Positions 35,977 through 45,071 of a stretch of 64,000 nt of DNA are shown here, one piece after another (within the stretch, counting starts at the first letter, position 1; each line of letters starts with the position of its first letter). The notes under the pieces are model-generated. The model was not told where the DNA came from. It saw nothing but the letters and a program-made list of their open reading frames with translations, and made no database searches. Both the position numbers and the translations under genes were made by a program. Origin of the DNA: Microbulbifer sp. ALW1 (lineage in GTDB: Bacteria; Pseudomonadota; Gammaproteobacteria; Pseudomonadales; Cellvibrionaceae); contig NZ_CP047569.1 of assembly GCF_009903625.1 (NCBI RefSeq), positions 3,900,001 to 3,964,000 of the forward strand, in the 5' to 3' direction.

Positions 35977-36050
35977 AGCCGCGGTCATCGCGATCCTATC
36001 GGTGCCAGCTACGCCACCGGCGCAGTACAAACCCCAGCGGCGGTAATCTT

Positions 36051-37073
36051 ATGAGCAGTCTTATTCGGGCGACGAACCTGTGGGGATATGACGAACTGGT
36101 CAGAATTCGTGGCGGTGATCCACTGCCACTGCTGCGCCGGTATCGCATAGCGGCAGAGGAAGAAAGGGACGATGAATCCTTTCTGATCTTCAAGGATATG
36201 ATGGCGTTGTTCGAGGATACTGCGGAAGCATTGCACTTCCCGGAATTCGGCCTCCGACTCGCGGAGTACCAGGGGATGGATATCCTTGGGCCTATCTCGG
36301 TCATCGGCCGCAGCTCTGCCACCGTGGGTAGCGCGGTCGACAGTATCGCCCGCTACCTCCCCCTGCATTGCTCGGCCCTGTCACTCACGCAAACCCTGGA
36401 AGAGACCGACCTCGGGCAAGTCATCAAGTTAAGCTACCACATAAACGATAAAGAACTGGACAGCAGTATCCAGGCGTATGAACTTGGCATGTCAAACGCC
36501 ATGCAAGTCATGAAACTCCTTTGTGGGGAGGACTTTGTCCCGCTCGGTGTTTTTTTTATGCACCATCAGCTGGGCGATTCCCGGGTATACCGCGATGTCT
36601 TCAAATGTCCGGCACATTTCCAGCAAAACTGGTGCGGCTTTTACTTGCCCACGTCGACATACTCCATCCCCCTATCGAGCGTCGACCACCAGACGTGGCA
36701 ACTGGCCGAACACTACCTGAATTCACAAAAGCTCCCCGATGCGAATACCATTACTGAAGATGTCACACGACTGATCCGTAGCCTGCTGCCAACCGGCCAG
36801 TGCAATAACGAGACCGTCGCTTCGTCCCTGTCCATGCACAAACGCACCCTGCAAAGAAAGCTCGCCAAAGAGAATACGACATTTGAGCAGCTACTCACTG
36901 AAGAAAGAAGGAAGCTCGCGCGGGTTTATTTACAGGAGCCGCACATGAAGCTTAGCCAGATTGCCGGTCTTCTTGGTTATTCAGAACAATCCGCAATAAA
37001 TCGCGTATGCCGGGACTGGTTTGGCACCACGCCGCTAGGGTTTCGCTCACAGCTTGCTCAGAAGGGAAAATAA
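36051..37073 (+). CDS. AraC-family regulator with arabinose-binding-type N-terminal domain
   Basis: About 340 residues from ATG 36051; the longer frame from 35931 would pass through the operator repeats. The N-terminal half (LRRYRIAAEEERDDESF, LGPISVIGRSSATVG) fits the PF12625-type ligand domain. The C-terminal part has two helix-turn-helix units, VASSLSMHKRTLQRKLAKE and LSQIAGLLGYSEQSAINRV ending in FGTTPLGFR. Members of this class activate hydrocarbon, ketone or fatty-acid catabolic genes. Divergence from the monooxygenase and the 16-base repeats support control of that operon. Confidence 0.85.
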   Translation: MSSLIRATNLWGYDELVRIRGGDPLPLLRRYRIAAEEERDDESFLIFKDMMALFEDTAEALHFPEFGLRLAEYQGMDILGPISVIGRSSATVGSAVDSIARYLPLHCSALSLTQTLEETDLGQVIKLSYHINDKELDSSIQAYELGMSNAMQVMKLLCGEDFVPLGVFFMHHQLGDSRVYRDVFKCPAHFQQNWCGFYLPTSTYSIPLSSVDHQTWQLAEHYLNSQKLPDANTITEDVTRLIRSLLPTGQCNNETVASSLSMHKRTLQRKLAKENTTFEQLLTEERRKLARVYLQEPHMKLSQIAGLLGYSEQSAINRVCRDWFGTTPLGFRSQLAQKGK

Positions 37074-37179
37074 AGCGGTTGCGTTCACCATTACTCAATG
37101 GTTCTTTTCCGCTGGTGTTCTTAACCAGTACAAACGGATCAAACAAGATGCCACCCGTGGTATCAAAACCCACCTTTGC

Positions 37180-38388
37180 TCAGCCGAAATCCTGTTTCTT
37201 CATCCACGGAATAATCCGCTCAAAGGCCCGCTCAATATTTTCGATGGAGGTGGCGTAACTGAAGCGCAGTGCATTGCGGCTGCTCTCACCGAAGGTGTCA
37301 CCGGCGATGGTACAGACGCCGGTCTCACGCAACAGGCGCAGGGCAACATTGTTGCCATTCACCCCTTCCGGCAACGCCGGAAACATGTAGAAGGCGCCGT
37401 CCGGCACATACCCTTCCAGGTAGGGAGTCTGATCGACGAGTTCCACCAGGCGATTGCGGCGTTTTTTGTAGGTCTCCACCGTATCGGCCACAAAACCGCG
37501 ATCGCCCTTGAGCGCAGCCACGCCAGCCCACTGGCAGGGGGTATTGGCAACGGTGGTGGTAAACATATGGTAGCGGCGCAATTTGCGAATGGCGCCCTGA
37601 CTGGCAATCAGCCAGCCGATGCGCATACCCGCCATACTGAAGGTTTTGGAAAAACTGCTCATCACCATGACATGATCCAGGTCGGAACAACAGGAAAGCA
37701 CACTGGCGTAATTGCTGTAGCCGAGATCATCGTAAATCAGATGATCGTAAACCTCGTCGCTGATGACATAGATACCCCGGTAAGCGGCCTCTTGCACGAT
37801 GGTTTCCACCGTTTCCCGCGGGTAGACAGTACCGGTCGGATTGCTGGGGGAGTTCAGAATAATTGCATGGGTGTTGCTGTCGATCGCATCAATCACTTCC
37901 TGGGGGTCCAGCTGGTGATTGTTTTCCGCGCGGGTGGGAATGTATTTCACTTCCCCGCCATTCATACGAATGAGCGGTGCATACAACATAAATGAAGGGT
38001 CGGGCACGATAAATTCCCGCCCCGGTGCCGATACCGCCGTCAATGCCAGGTATATGGCTTCAGTGGCGCCGGTGGTGATCAGGATATTTTCCGGCGTAAT
38101 ACTGCGCCCGGAACGTTCGCTGTAATACTCCGCCAGTGCATCGAGCAATTCAGGCAGCCCTGCATCCATGGTGTACCCGGTCTGCCCTGCGTGCAGTGCA
38201 TCCACGGCCGCATTGACCACGTGGGGCGGTGTCGGCGCGTCCGGCTGCCCGATGGAAAGATGAATTACATCTTCCATGGAGGCCGCCATATTCACCATTT
38301 TGCGAATGCCGGGCACGGGGATGGTCAGTAGCGCGGGGTTCCAGACCGGGTCTTCCGACTCGTAAAAATCAAAATCCAACCGGCTCAC
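37180..38388 (-). CDS. Class I/II PLP-dependent aminotransferase
   Basis: A 402-residue fold-type I aminotransferase. Hallmarks are HLSIGQPDAPTP, TGATEAIYLAL, the NSPSNPTGT loop, VISDEVYDH (Asp and Tyr) and the PLP lysine in SSFSKTFSMAGMRIGW, ending with NALRFSYATS. It belongs to the aspartate/aromatic aminotransferase group, but the amino donor cannot be assigned. Its start overlaps the end of the upstream amidase by four bases, so an amidase-aminotransferase pair is likely, perhaps for breaking down an amide-containing compound. Confidence 0.88.
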   Translation of the reverse strand: MSRLDFDFYESEDPVWNPALLTIPVPGIRKMVNMAASMEDVIHLSIGQPDAPTPPHVVNAAVDALHAGQTGYTMDAGLPELLDALAEYYSERSGRSITPENILITTGATEAIYLALTAVSAPGREFIVPDPSFMLYAPLIRMNGGEVKYIPTRAENNHQLDPQEVIDAIDSNTHAIILNSPSNPTGTVYPRETVETIVQEAAYRGIYVISDEVYDHLIYDDLGYSNYASVLSCCSDLDHVMVMSSFSKTFSMAGMRIGWLIASQGAIRKLRRYHMFTTTVANTPCQWAGVAALKGDRGFVADTVETYKKRRNRLVELVDQTPYLEGYVPDGAFYMFPALPEGVNGNNVALRLLRETGVCTIAGDTFGESSRNALRFSYATSIENIERAFERIIPWMKKQDFG

Positions 38389-39839
38389 AGGCTCGCCCCC
38401 GTCGCAGCACCCTGTTCAACATGTTCATCAAACAGCGCCGGGCGTTTGTCAGTAAGCGGCGCAGCCAGTTGATAGGCGTGAGCCGCCTGCAACACAGCCG
38501 TATCGTTAAAACGCGCGGCAACCAACTGCAGTCCGATCGGCAGGCCCGCACCATCGAAACCGCAGGGAACCGAGATCGCCGGTTGCCCGGTCATATTGAA
38601 GGGATAGGTAAACGGCGTCCACGACGGCCAGCGGGTGCTGGGCCAGTCTTCCGGCACTTCCCGCCCGGCCTTGAACGCGGTGATCGGCAGCGTCGGGGTC
38701 AGTAGTAAATCGTATTTTTTGTGGAATGCCGCCATGCGTTCGCAGAGTGCCGCGCGTTCATTGACGGCCTCGAGATAGTCCAGCATGGAAAGTTGCGCCG
38801 CCTTCTCAGACACGGCTACCAGTTGCGGATCCATCAGACTGCGCTGCTTTTTGCCGATGTCACGGAGCGCGTTGGCAGCGCCGCCGTAAAACAGATGCCC
38901 GAATGCCGCCAGCGGGTCGTCAAATCCCGGGGCCACCTCGGTCACTTCCGCACCAAGGGACTGCAGCAGTTTTGCCGCCGCGCGCACGCTTTCCTCAACT
39001 TCGCGATCTACCTGCACATAACCGAGTGTTGCACTGAAGGCGATGTGCACACCGCGTAACAGATCCTCGGGTTCACCGTTCAGCGCCGACAGATAGTCGA
39101 TATTGCGCCGCGGTATGGCGTTGGTATCCCGACTGTCCGCTTCCGCCAGTACATTCATCAACAGTGCACAGTCCGGTACCGTCCAGGTCATGGGGCCTGC
39201 ATGTGCCAGGGTGCCAAAGGGGCTCGCCGGCCAGTGCGGTACTTCACCGAAGCTCGGCTTTAACCCCACCAGACCACTGAAGCCAGCGGGTATACGGATG
39301 GAACCGCCAGCATCGGTACCCAGCGCCAGTGGGCCCATACCCAAGGGAACCGCGGCCGCACTACCGCCACTGGAGCCTCCGGCGGTTTTATCGGGATTCC
39401 AGGGATTACAGGTGACGCCATCGACCGGGTTGTCGGTCACCCCCTTCCAGCCAAATTCCGGCGTGGTGGTTTTCCCCAGCGGAACGGCGCCATTGCGATT
39501 GAGTGCCGCGACACTGGGCGCTTCCTTGCCCAGGGTGGATTTTGGATCAATGGTTTTCGACCCTTTGATGGTGGGCCACTGGGGTGTCAGGAAGACGTCT
39601 TTAATGGCAACGGGAACGCCGTCCAGCAGGCCTTTGGTATTCCCCTGCTGGTAGCGCTGCTCGGATTCCCGGGCCAGATTCAAGGTGGTTTCGGCGTCCA
39701 CCAGGTTGAAGGCATTTACCACCGGGTTACAACGCTCTATCTGTCGGAGCATGGCCTGGGCGGCATCGACCGGGGAGAATTGCTTGTCTTGGTAACCTTG
39801 CAGTAACTCCAGGGCGGACATGCGCAGCAGCTCGGTCAT
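38385..39839 (-). CDS. Amidase-signature family enzyme
   Basis: A 484-residue amidase. The Ser-cisSer-Lys triad is visible as VAIKDVFLT (Lys), GGSSGGSAAAVP (cis-Ser region) and LALGTDAGGSIRIPAGF (nucleophile Ser). The C-terminal part has PFNMTGQPAISVPCGF. The family hydrolyses amides, ureas or acts as GatA; it lacks GatB or GatC neighbours, so a catabolic amidase is more likely. It is translationally coupled to the aminotransferase downstream. Confidence 0.88.
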   Translation of the reverse strand: MTELLRMSALELLQGYQDKQFSPVDAAQAMLRQIERCNPVVNAFNLVDAETTLNLARESEQRYQQGNTKGLLDGVPVAIKDVFLTPQWPTIKGSKTIDPKSTLGKEAPSVAALNRNGAVPLGKTTTPEFGWKGVTDNPVDGVTCNPWNPDKTAGGSSGGSAAAVPLGMGPLALGTDAGGSIRIPAGFSGLVGLKPSFGEVPHWPASPFGTLAHAGPMTWTVPDCALLMNVLAEADSRDTNAIPRRNIDYLSALNGEPEDLLRGVHIAFSATLGYVQVDREVEESVRAAAKLLQSLGAEVTEVAPGFDDPLAAFGHLFYGGAANALRDIGKKQRSLMDPQLVAVSEKAAQLSMLDYLEAVNERAALCERMAAFHKKYDLLLTPTLPITAFKAGREVPEDWPSTRWPSWTPFTYPFNMTGQPAISVPCGFDGAGLPIGLQLVAARFNDTAVLQAAHAYQLAAPLTDKRPALFDEHVEQGAATGASL

Positions 39840-39972
39840 CGGGGTTATTCTCCGGCTAGGGTGATCTCTGTCGTTTTTGTGACAACTCCCCTAATGTAGA
39901 CCTAATTCGCGCCTGTTCGTTGAAATTGACGTAGAAGAAGCCGCCCCGATTTTGCAAAGCTTACTCGCAATA

Positions 39973-41034
39973 TCAATTTACTGACGGGATTCGCAAAATT
40001 CCCACACTTCCATCTGCGCCGGCACCAAGAATCAGATTGTTACCTGCCGCCAGGGTGTAAAAGCCCGCTCCCGCTAAAGCCTGCCAGCTGTTTCCAGCGT
40101 CAAAAGAAATATCGCTGGCGGTCTTGCCGCTGGCGACACACAGGCTGTCAATGCAGGCCATGGCGGTACGCAATCCGCGCTGTCCATTATCCGCGACTTG
40201 CCACTCGCCATCGGATAACTGCGCCAGGTTGTTGTAGCGCCCGGGCCTGTCCTGGTAGTCGCCGCCCAGCACAAAAACACGCCCCTGTGTGTTCAGCGCC
40301 AGTGCGTAACCGCCGGATGTCTGGGTTTTCTGATGCAGCGGCACCGGGCTGCGCTGCCAGCTCTGGCCGAAATCTTCACTGCTATACACCGACGCCGCGA
40401 AACCACCGGTGGTAAACCAGGCCTTGCCCCCCGCCCCGCTGATCAGGGTATTGCCACTGGCCGCGAAGGCGGCCTCTTTGGGCAATATTGCAGGAATCTT
40501 GTTCTCGCCAACCCGGGTCCAGCTGCGACCGCCATCTTTCGTTATCCTGACCACATAAAAGCCGTCGACCGGGTCCCCCAGTAACAGGCCGTGGTTGCGG
40601 TCCCAAAAGGCGATGGAATCGAAAAATCCGGTTTCATCCGGATTTTCATACAACAATTGCCAACTGCTACCGCCATCCTCCGTCAGATACAGGCGCGAGT
40701 CACTGCCACTGCCCACGCCCATAACAATCGCAGTGTCATCGTCAAACAACTGGATATCCCGAAAATCCGTTGCGGGTAGATCCTTGACCGAGACATCCTG
40801 CCAGCTTTGCCCACCGTCCATCGATTTGAATACCGTGTTGTCGGTACCACTGACCCAGAGACTCCCAGGGCCAACAGCGCTACCGCGCAGCGATGCCGGT
40901 TTACTCAGTTCCGCCCGTTGCCATTGGACCGTCTCTCCCGCAGTGCTGGAAGGCGTTGCAAAAGCAAGACTATTTGCAAAAGTAACCAGACCACCAGTGA
41001 GTACGAAAAGCAGCGAATAGATTGACTGATACAC
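39973..41034 (-). CDS. Exported BNR/YCF48-like beta-propeller protein
   Basis: A 353-residue protein with a hydrophobic N-terminal signal (residues about 1-26). It carries repeated Asp-box motifs: SMDGGQSWQ, TEDGGSSWQ, TKDGGRSWT, SEDFGQSWQ and FDAGNSWQ. These are typical of BNR/sialidase-like and YCF48 (photosystem II assembly-like) propellers. No catalytic residues can be assigned. Such proteins are common in marine heterotrophs and often of unknown function. It is a single-gene unit between the amidase and Ldh genes. Confidence 0.75.
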   Translation of the reverse strand: MYQSIYSLLFVLTGGLVTFANSLAFATPSSTAGETVQWQRAELSKPASLRGSAVGPGSLWVSGTDNTVFKSMDGGQSWQDVSVKDLPATDFRDIQLFDDDTAIVMGVGSGSDSRLYLTEDGGSSWQLLYENPDETGFFDSIAFWDRNHGLLLGDPVDGFYVVRITKDGGRSWTRVGENKIPAILPKEAAFAASGNTLISGAGGKAWFTTGGFAASVYSSEDFGQSWQRSPVPLHQKTQTSGGYALALNTQGRVFVLGGDYQDRPGRYNNLAQLSDGEWQVADNGQRGLRTAMACIDSLCVASGKTASDISFDAGNSWQALAGAGFYTLAAGNNLILGAGADGSVGILRIPSVN

Positions 41035-41139
41035 GATAAGTCCTCAGTAATTATTGTTATTTATCCACAGCGCCTTTGACGCAAGGACGTTCACACCCAA
41101 CATCTGTGGTGTCATAGCAGCAAGACAAGTTCAGCTGGT

Positions 41140-42192
41140 TCAACCAGAGACTGCCGGCATCGAAATACCGTAACGTTGCGCCAAAGACTGCAGGTCTTCA
41201 ACGATGGTCGGATAGAGATTGACCCCATTCGCCAGCTGCTCACTGCGCAATTGCCAGGCGCGCTGGCCGGGCACCCTTGGCGCGGCACCATCATCCGTAT
41301 CACAAGCTTCCCACAGCTGAGTCAGTGCGGCCACCTGCCGCAGGAAATTGTGCGAGCTGCCAAAGGCGGCGGGATCTATAACCTGTAGGAAAACGGAGTT
41401 TGCCTCATCGTCATCTGCCACTGCATCCGCGCGGCCATAACCTCCGAGCCCCATGGAAAGTATCTCGAGCATGGCCGACAGCGCCGCGCCCTTGTAACCG
41501 TGATCCGCACCACCCACCGGCAATATGCTGCCGCCCTGGTTAAACGCCGCGGGGTCATCCGACAGCTTGCCATCGCGGTCCTTCAAATACTGGTTGGGCA
41601 GTTTTTTCCCTTCCCGCTCGGCGCGGGCCACATAGCCCCCCGCAGTCACCGACATGCTGATATCAAACAGTAGTGGGTAGTCGGCTGCTGGTGCACAAAA
41701 GGCAATGGGGTTGGCCGAGAACAGCGGAGTCTTACAGCCCTGAGGAGATACCGTTCGCTCTGCAGGGGTGGAACAGGTCAGGATGGCAACGCAATTGCGC
41801 TCTACAATTTTTGGCAGATAGGCCGCTAGACAGGCGATATGTTGGCTGCGCCGAATAGTCCCGGTAACCACGCCATACTCGCCCACACGTTCCAGGGCCT
41901 GGTCGAGCGCCTTGTTCACTACCCAGGGACCGGGAAGAAAATCCGCATCCCAGTTAAAACAGTTACCCCGGTCGGCGAGCACATGGGGTTCACCGGTCAG
42001 GCGGGAAGCCCCCTGCTCCAGCCAGCTGAGATTACTGGCAACCCGATGCAGACCATGGGTCGTAAAGCCCATCAGGTCCGCCTGCAGAAAGGTTTCTGCC
42101 ATGACATCGGCTCGTTCCGGAGCCAAACCCGTAGTGGCGAAAAGGTCACTGGCAAATTGCTTGAGGGATTCTGCGCTGTAACGATGTGTCAT
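41140..42192 (-). CDS. Malate/L-lactate dehydrogenase family (Ldh/YlbC-like) oxidoreductase
   Basis: A 350-residue NAD(P)-dependent oxidoreductase of the type II malate/lactate dehydrogenase family. The N-terminus has FLQADLMGFTTHGLHRV (HG catalytic region), followed by SQHIACLAAYLP and CSTPAERTVSPQGCKTPLFSANP. The C-terminal half has GGADHGYKGAALSAMLEILS. Possible substrates are 2-hydroxyacids, sulfolactate, ureidoglycolate or delta-1-piperideine carboxylate; context does not decide. Confidence 0.85.
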   Translation of the reverse strand: MTHRYSAESLKQFASDLFATTGLAPERADVMAETFLQADLMGFTTHGLHRVASNLSWLEQGASRLTGEPHVLADRGNCFNWDADFLPGPWVVNKALDQALERVGEYGVVTGTIRRSQHIACLAAYLPKIVERNCVAILTCSTPAERTVSPQGCKTPLFSANPIAFCAPAADYPLLFDISMSVTAGGYVARAEREGKKLPNQYLKDRDGKLSDDPAAFNQGGSILPVGGADHGYKGAALSAMLEILSMGLGGYGRADAVADDDEANSVFLQVIDPAAFGSSHNFLRQVAALTQLWEACDTDDGAAPRVPGQRAWQLRSEQLANGVNLYPTIVEDLQSLAQRYGISMPAVSG

Positions 42193-42268
42193 TGCCTCTC
42201 CTGTCTGCGACGCTAATCAGCGCCTACTGATTTTTTCTACTGGAAACTTATGCTCGGAAATACGCAGC

Positions 42269-42685
42269 TCAGTGGTCAGACACTTTTCCCCGTAAATTTT
42301 TTATCTGTCCACGCCGCGACTTGTGCTGTAACCGGCGCTCCTTGGAACCCTTGGTCGGTTTTGTAGGCAATCGCTTTTTCGGCGTTTTCAAAATGCCTTT
42401 GATCAGTAGGCTCAACCTTTCCAGGGCATCGGCCTTGTTCTTCTCCTGGGTGCGGAAACGCTGCGCTTTGATGACGACTATGCCGTCCGACGACACTCGC
42501 TGGTCGCGTAAATTTAGCAGACGCTGTTTGATCTCTTCCGGCAGGCTCGAATTTCCGATATCAAAACGCAGGTGAATGGCCGAAGACACTTTGTTGACAT
42601 TCTGCCCACCCGCCCCCTGCGCCCGCACCGCGCTGATCTCTACTTCGCTTTCGGGAATTTGAATTTGGTTAGAAATAATCAACAT
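42269..42685 (-). CDS. arfB: Alternative ribosome-rescue factor ArfB
   Basis: A 138-residue release-factor homologue. GGQ (residues 26-28, in AGGQNVNK) is the peptidyl-tRNA hydrolysing motif. The basic C-terminal tail (KTPKKRLPTKPTKGSKERR and RRGQIKNLRG) matches the ArfB/YaeJ tail that enters an empty mRNA channel. It releases peptides from stalled ribosomes. The gene is monocistronic and divergent from a BCCT transporter. Confidence 0.93.
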   Translation of the reverse strand: MLIISNQIQIPESEVEISAVRAQGAGGQNVNKVSSAIHLRFDIGNSSLPEEIKQRLLNLRDQRVSSDGIVVIKAQRFRTQEKNKADALERLSLLIKGILKTPKKRLPTKPTKGSKERRLQHKSRRGQIKNLRGKVSDH

Positions 42686-42828
42686 GAAAAACTCTCTGGA
42701 TATTCGCGCAAAGCCTAACCTTTTCCATCAACTATGCTCAAACTGTACGGCGTCAAAATTGCTGGTCGGAAATCATGTGAGCGGCGAACTAAACCTGCGC
42801 CCCTCGGCAACTCCTGGGAATCCTGCGG

Positions 42829-44814
42829 ATGGAAAAACCAAACAATTTGGACCAAGCCCACTATAACCCGCCTGTATTTTACGCGGCTACCACCGTGCTG
42901 TTGCTGATGGTGGCTTATGCGGTGATTGCACCCGAGCACGCCACCGCCACCTTCAAGGCACTGCAATCCTGGGTCGTGGTACACATGAGCTGGTACTACG
43001 TGCTGGTGGTCGCGATCATTCTGGTCGGCACTATCATGATCGCATTTTCCAGCTTCGGGGCGATCAAGATGGGGCCGGAACATGCAGAGCCCGAGTACGA
43101 TTTTGTCTCCTGGTTTGCCATGCTGTTTTCCGCCGGCATGGGCATAGGCCTGTTATTTTTTGGCGTAGCCGAGCCGGTCATGCACTATCTGGAGCCCCCG
43201 GTGGGTGAAACAGGTACCGTGGCGGCCGCGCGCGAAGCCATGGTGATTACCTTTTTCCACTGGGGGTTTCACGCCTGGGCCATCTACGCCATCGTCGCCC
43301 TGATCCTCGCCTATTTCAGTTACCGCCATAAACTGCCGCTTACCTTGCGTTCGGCACTCTACCCCATGATCGGCGACCGCATCTATGGTCCCATCGGCCA
43401 CGCCGTCGATGTGTTTGCCATTGTCGGTACCGTATGCGGCGTGGCCACAACCCTCGGTTACGGGGTGCTGCAAATCAACTCCGGGCTCAATCATTTGTTC
43501 GGACTACCGGTGGGCGCCGGTGTCCAGGTAGCCCTGATTATTGTTACCACCATTCTCGCCACCATATCGGTTGTGATGGGGCTGGATGCCGGCATCAAGC
43601 GCCTGTCGCAAATCAATATGACGCTCGCCGCGATCATGCTGGTGATGGTGCTGCTGCTGGGCAGTACCGTATACCTGTTGCAGGCTTTTGTGCAGAACTT
43701 CGGCAGCTATCTGTCTGAAATCGTCAGCAAGACATTCAACCTGTTTGCCTACCAGCCAACCGATTGGCTTGGTGGTTGGACCATCCTCTACTGGGGCTGG
43801 TGGATGTCCTGGTCTCCCTTTGTCGGACTGTTTATCGCGCGCATTTCCCGCGGTCGCACCATTCGCGAGTTTGTTGTCGGGGCAATGATGGTACCGGCAA
43901 TCCTGACCATGCTGTGGATGACCTTTTTTGGGAATTCTGCCATCCATATGATTCTGAATGAGGGACTTACCGAGCTCGGGGAGATAGTCGCGCAAGACCA
44001 GTCTGTTGCCCTCTTCCAGTTTCTGGAGCAGTTTCCTTTTTCCTCGGTGTTTTCGTTCGTGGCGGTGATCATGGTGATTGTGTTCTTCGTCACCTCTGCC
44101 GATTCCGGGGCACTGGTGGTTAACATGCTGTCATCCCATGGCCGCGACGATACCCCGCTGTGGCAACGGATATTCTGGTGCTTTCTCATTGGCGTGGTTG
44201 CCATTGCGCTGCTGCTGGCGGGCGGGCTCGGCTCCCTGCAGACCGCGGTCATTGCCAGCGCCCTGCCATTCTCCGCGATTCTGCTGGTGGCCATGTACGG
44301 ACTGATCACCGCGCTGCGCACCGATACGGTCAAACGCATTACCCAGAGCGCCATCGTCGCGCCGATCAGTGCCCGCAATCCGGTGGTCTGGCAACGGCGC
44401 CTGAAAAACGCACTGCAACTGCCGTCACTGTCAGAGGTACACGAATTCATCCGCGATACCGGTAGACCGGCACTGGAGGAGTTCGCCGCGGAAATACGCA
44501 AGAATGGCTACGAGGCGACAATCTCGGAAAGTGAAAACGCGTCGGTGCAGATTGAAGTACTCCAGGGTGAAGAGGTCAGTTTCATTTATGGCCTGCACCC
44601 CAAAGCCACCATCAAGCCCGATGCCAGCAATCCGGAACAGGAGCTGGACGACAGCTACGACGATGGCTCGCCGGACAAGTATTTCCGCGCGGAAGTCCAC
44701 CTCTACGAGGGCGGCCAGGATTATGACGTGATGGGCTGGACCAAGGACCAACTACTGACCGATATGGTGTCGCAGTACGAACGCCACCTGCAGTTCCTGC
44801 ATACCTTGCGATAA
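42829..44814 (+). CDS. BCCT-family betaine/choline transporter, BetT-like
   Basis: A 661-residue transporter with 12 membrane helices. Conserved segments include MLFSAGMGIGLLFFGVAEPVMH, FFHWGFHAWAIYA, and WWMSWSPFVGLFIARISRGRTIREF, which contains the aromatic substrate-site residues. A 150-residue hydrophilic C-terminal tail resembles BetT-type osmosensing tails. It probably imports choline or betaine with protons or sodium for osmoprotection. No bet dehydrogenase genes are nearby. Confidence 0.9.
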   Translation: MEKPNNLDQAHYNPPVFYAATTVLLLMVAYAVIAPEHATATFKALQSWVVVHMSWYYVLVVAIILVGTIMIAFSSFGAIKMGPEHAEPEYDFVSWFAMLFSAGMGIGLLFFGVAEPVMHYLEPPVGETGTVAAAREAMVITFFHWGFHAWAIYAIVALILAYFSYRHKLPLTLRSALYPMIGDRIYGPIGHAVDVFAIVGTVCGVATTLGYGVLQINSGLNHLFGLPVGAGVQVALIIVTTILATISVVMGLDAGIKRLSQINMTLAAIMLVMVLLLGSTVYLLQAFVQNFGSYLSEIVSKTFNLFAYQPTDWLGGWTILYWGWWMSWSPFVGLFIARISRGRTIREFVVGAMMVPAILTMLWMTFFGNSAIHMILNEGLTELGEIVAQDQSVALFQFLEQFPFSSVFSFVAVIMVIVFFVTSADSGALVVNMLSSHGRDDTPLWQRIFWCFLIGVVAIALLLAGGLGSLQTAVIASALPFSAILLVAMYGLITALRTDTVKRITQSAIVAPISARNPVVWQRRLKNALQLPSLSEVHEFIRDTGRPALEEFAAEIRKNGYEATISESENASVQIEVLQGEEVSFIYGLHPKATIKPDASNPEQELDDSYDDGSPDKYFRAEVHLYEGGQDYDVMGWTKDQLLTDMVSQYERHLQFLHTLR

Positions 44815-44942
44815 GGCGGCACCTTAATAACGCAAATTCAGGCGCCAGAACTGGCCTGGTGTTTCGTAAATACACGCCAAACAAGTTCGTGACCAATCAG
44901 ACGAATTTAGTTTCGACAGATCTTCCAATCGCACGTTTGGCT

Positions 44943-44980
44943 CGGTTAATATCGGACAGGTTCCGGTATTAACCGGACTT
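44943..44980. promoter_or_regulatory. Paired dyad repeats upstream of the autotransporter
   Basis: CGGTTAATATCGGAC and CGGTATTAACCGGAC follow each other about 20 bases apart. The second contains the inverted repeat CCGGT-ATTA-ACCGG (44963-44976). They lie about 95-130 bases before the autotransporter ATG in a 257-base gap without a gene. A regulator site is possible; none is assigned. Confidence 0.3.
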
Positions 44981-45071
44981 ACACCACATAAAAATAACGA
45001 CGCAAGCACAGGCCAAAAGCCGTTCAACGGCCAACCCATAACACTGTGCATCGCGATGTAAGGAGATAAAC

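Noticed and set aside
37054..37995. 313-codon frame antisense to the aminotransferase
   Set aside because: The opposite strand has all fold-type I aminotransferase motifs; this frame is a shadow.
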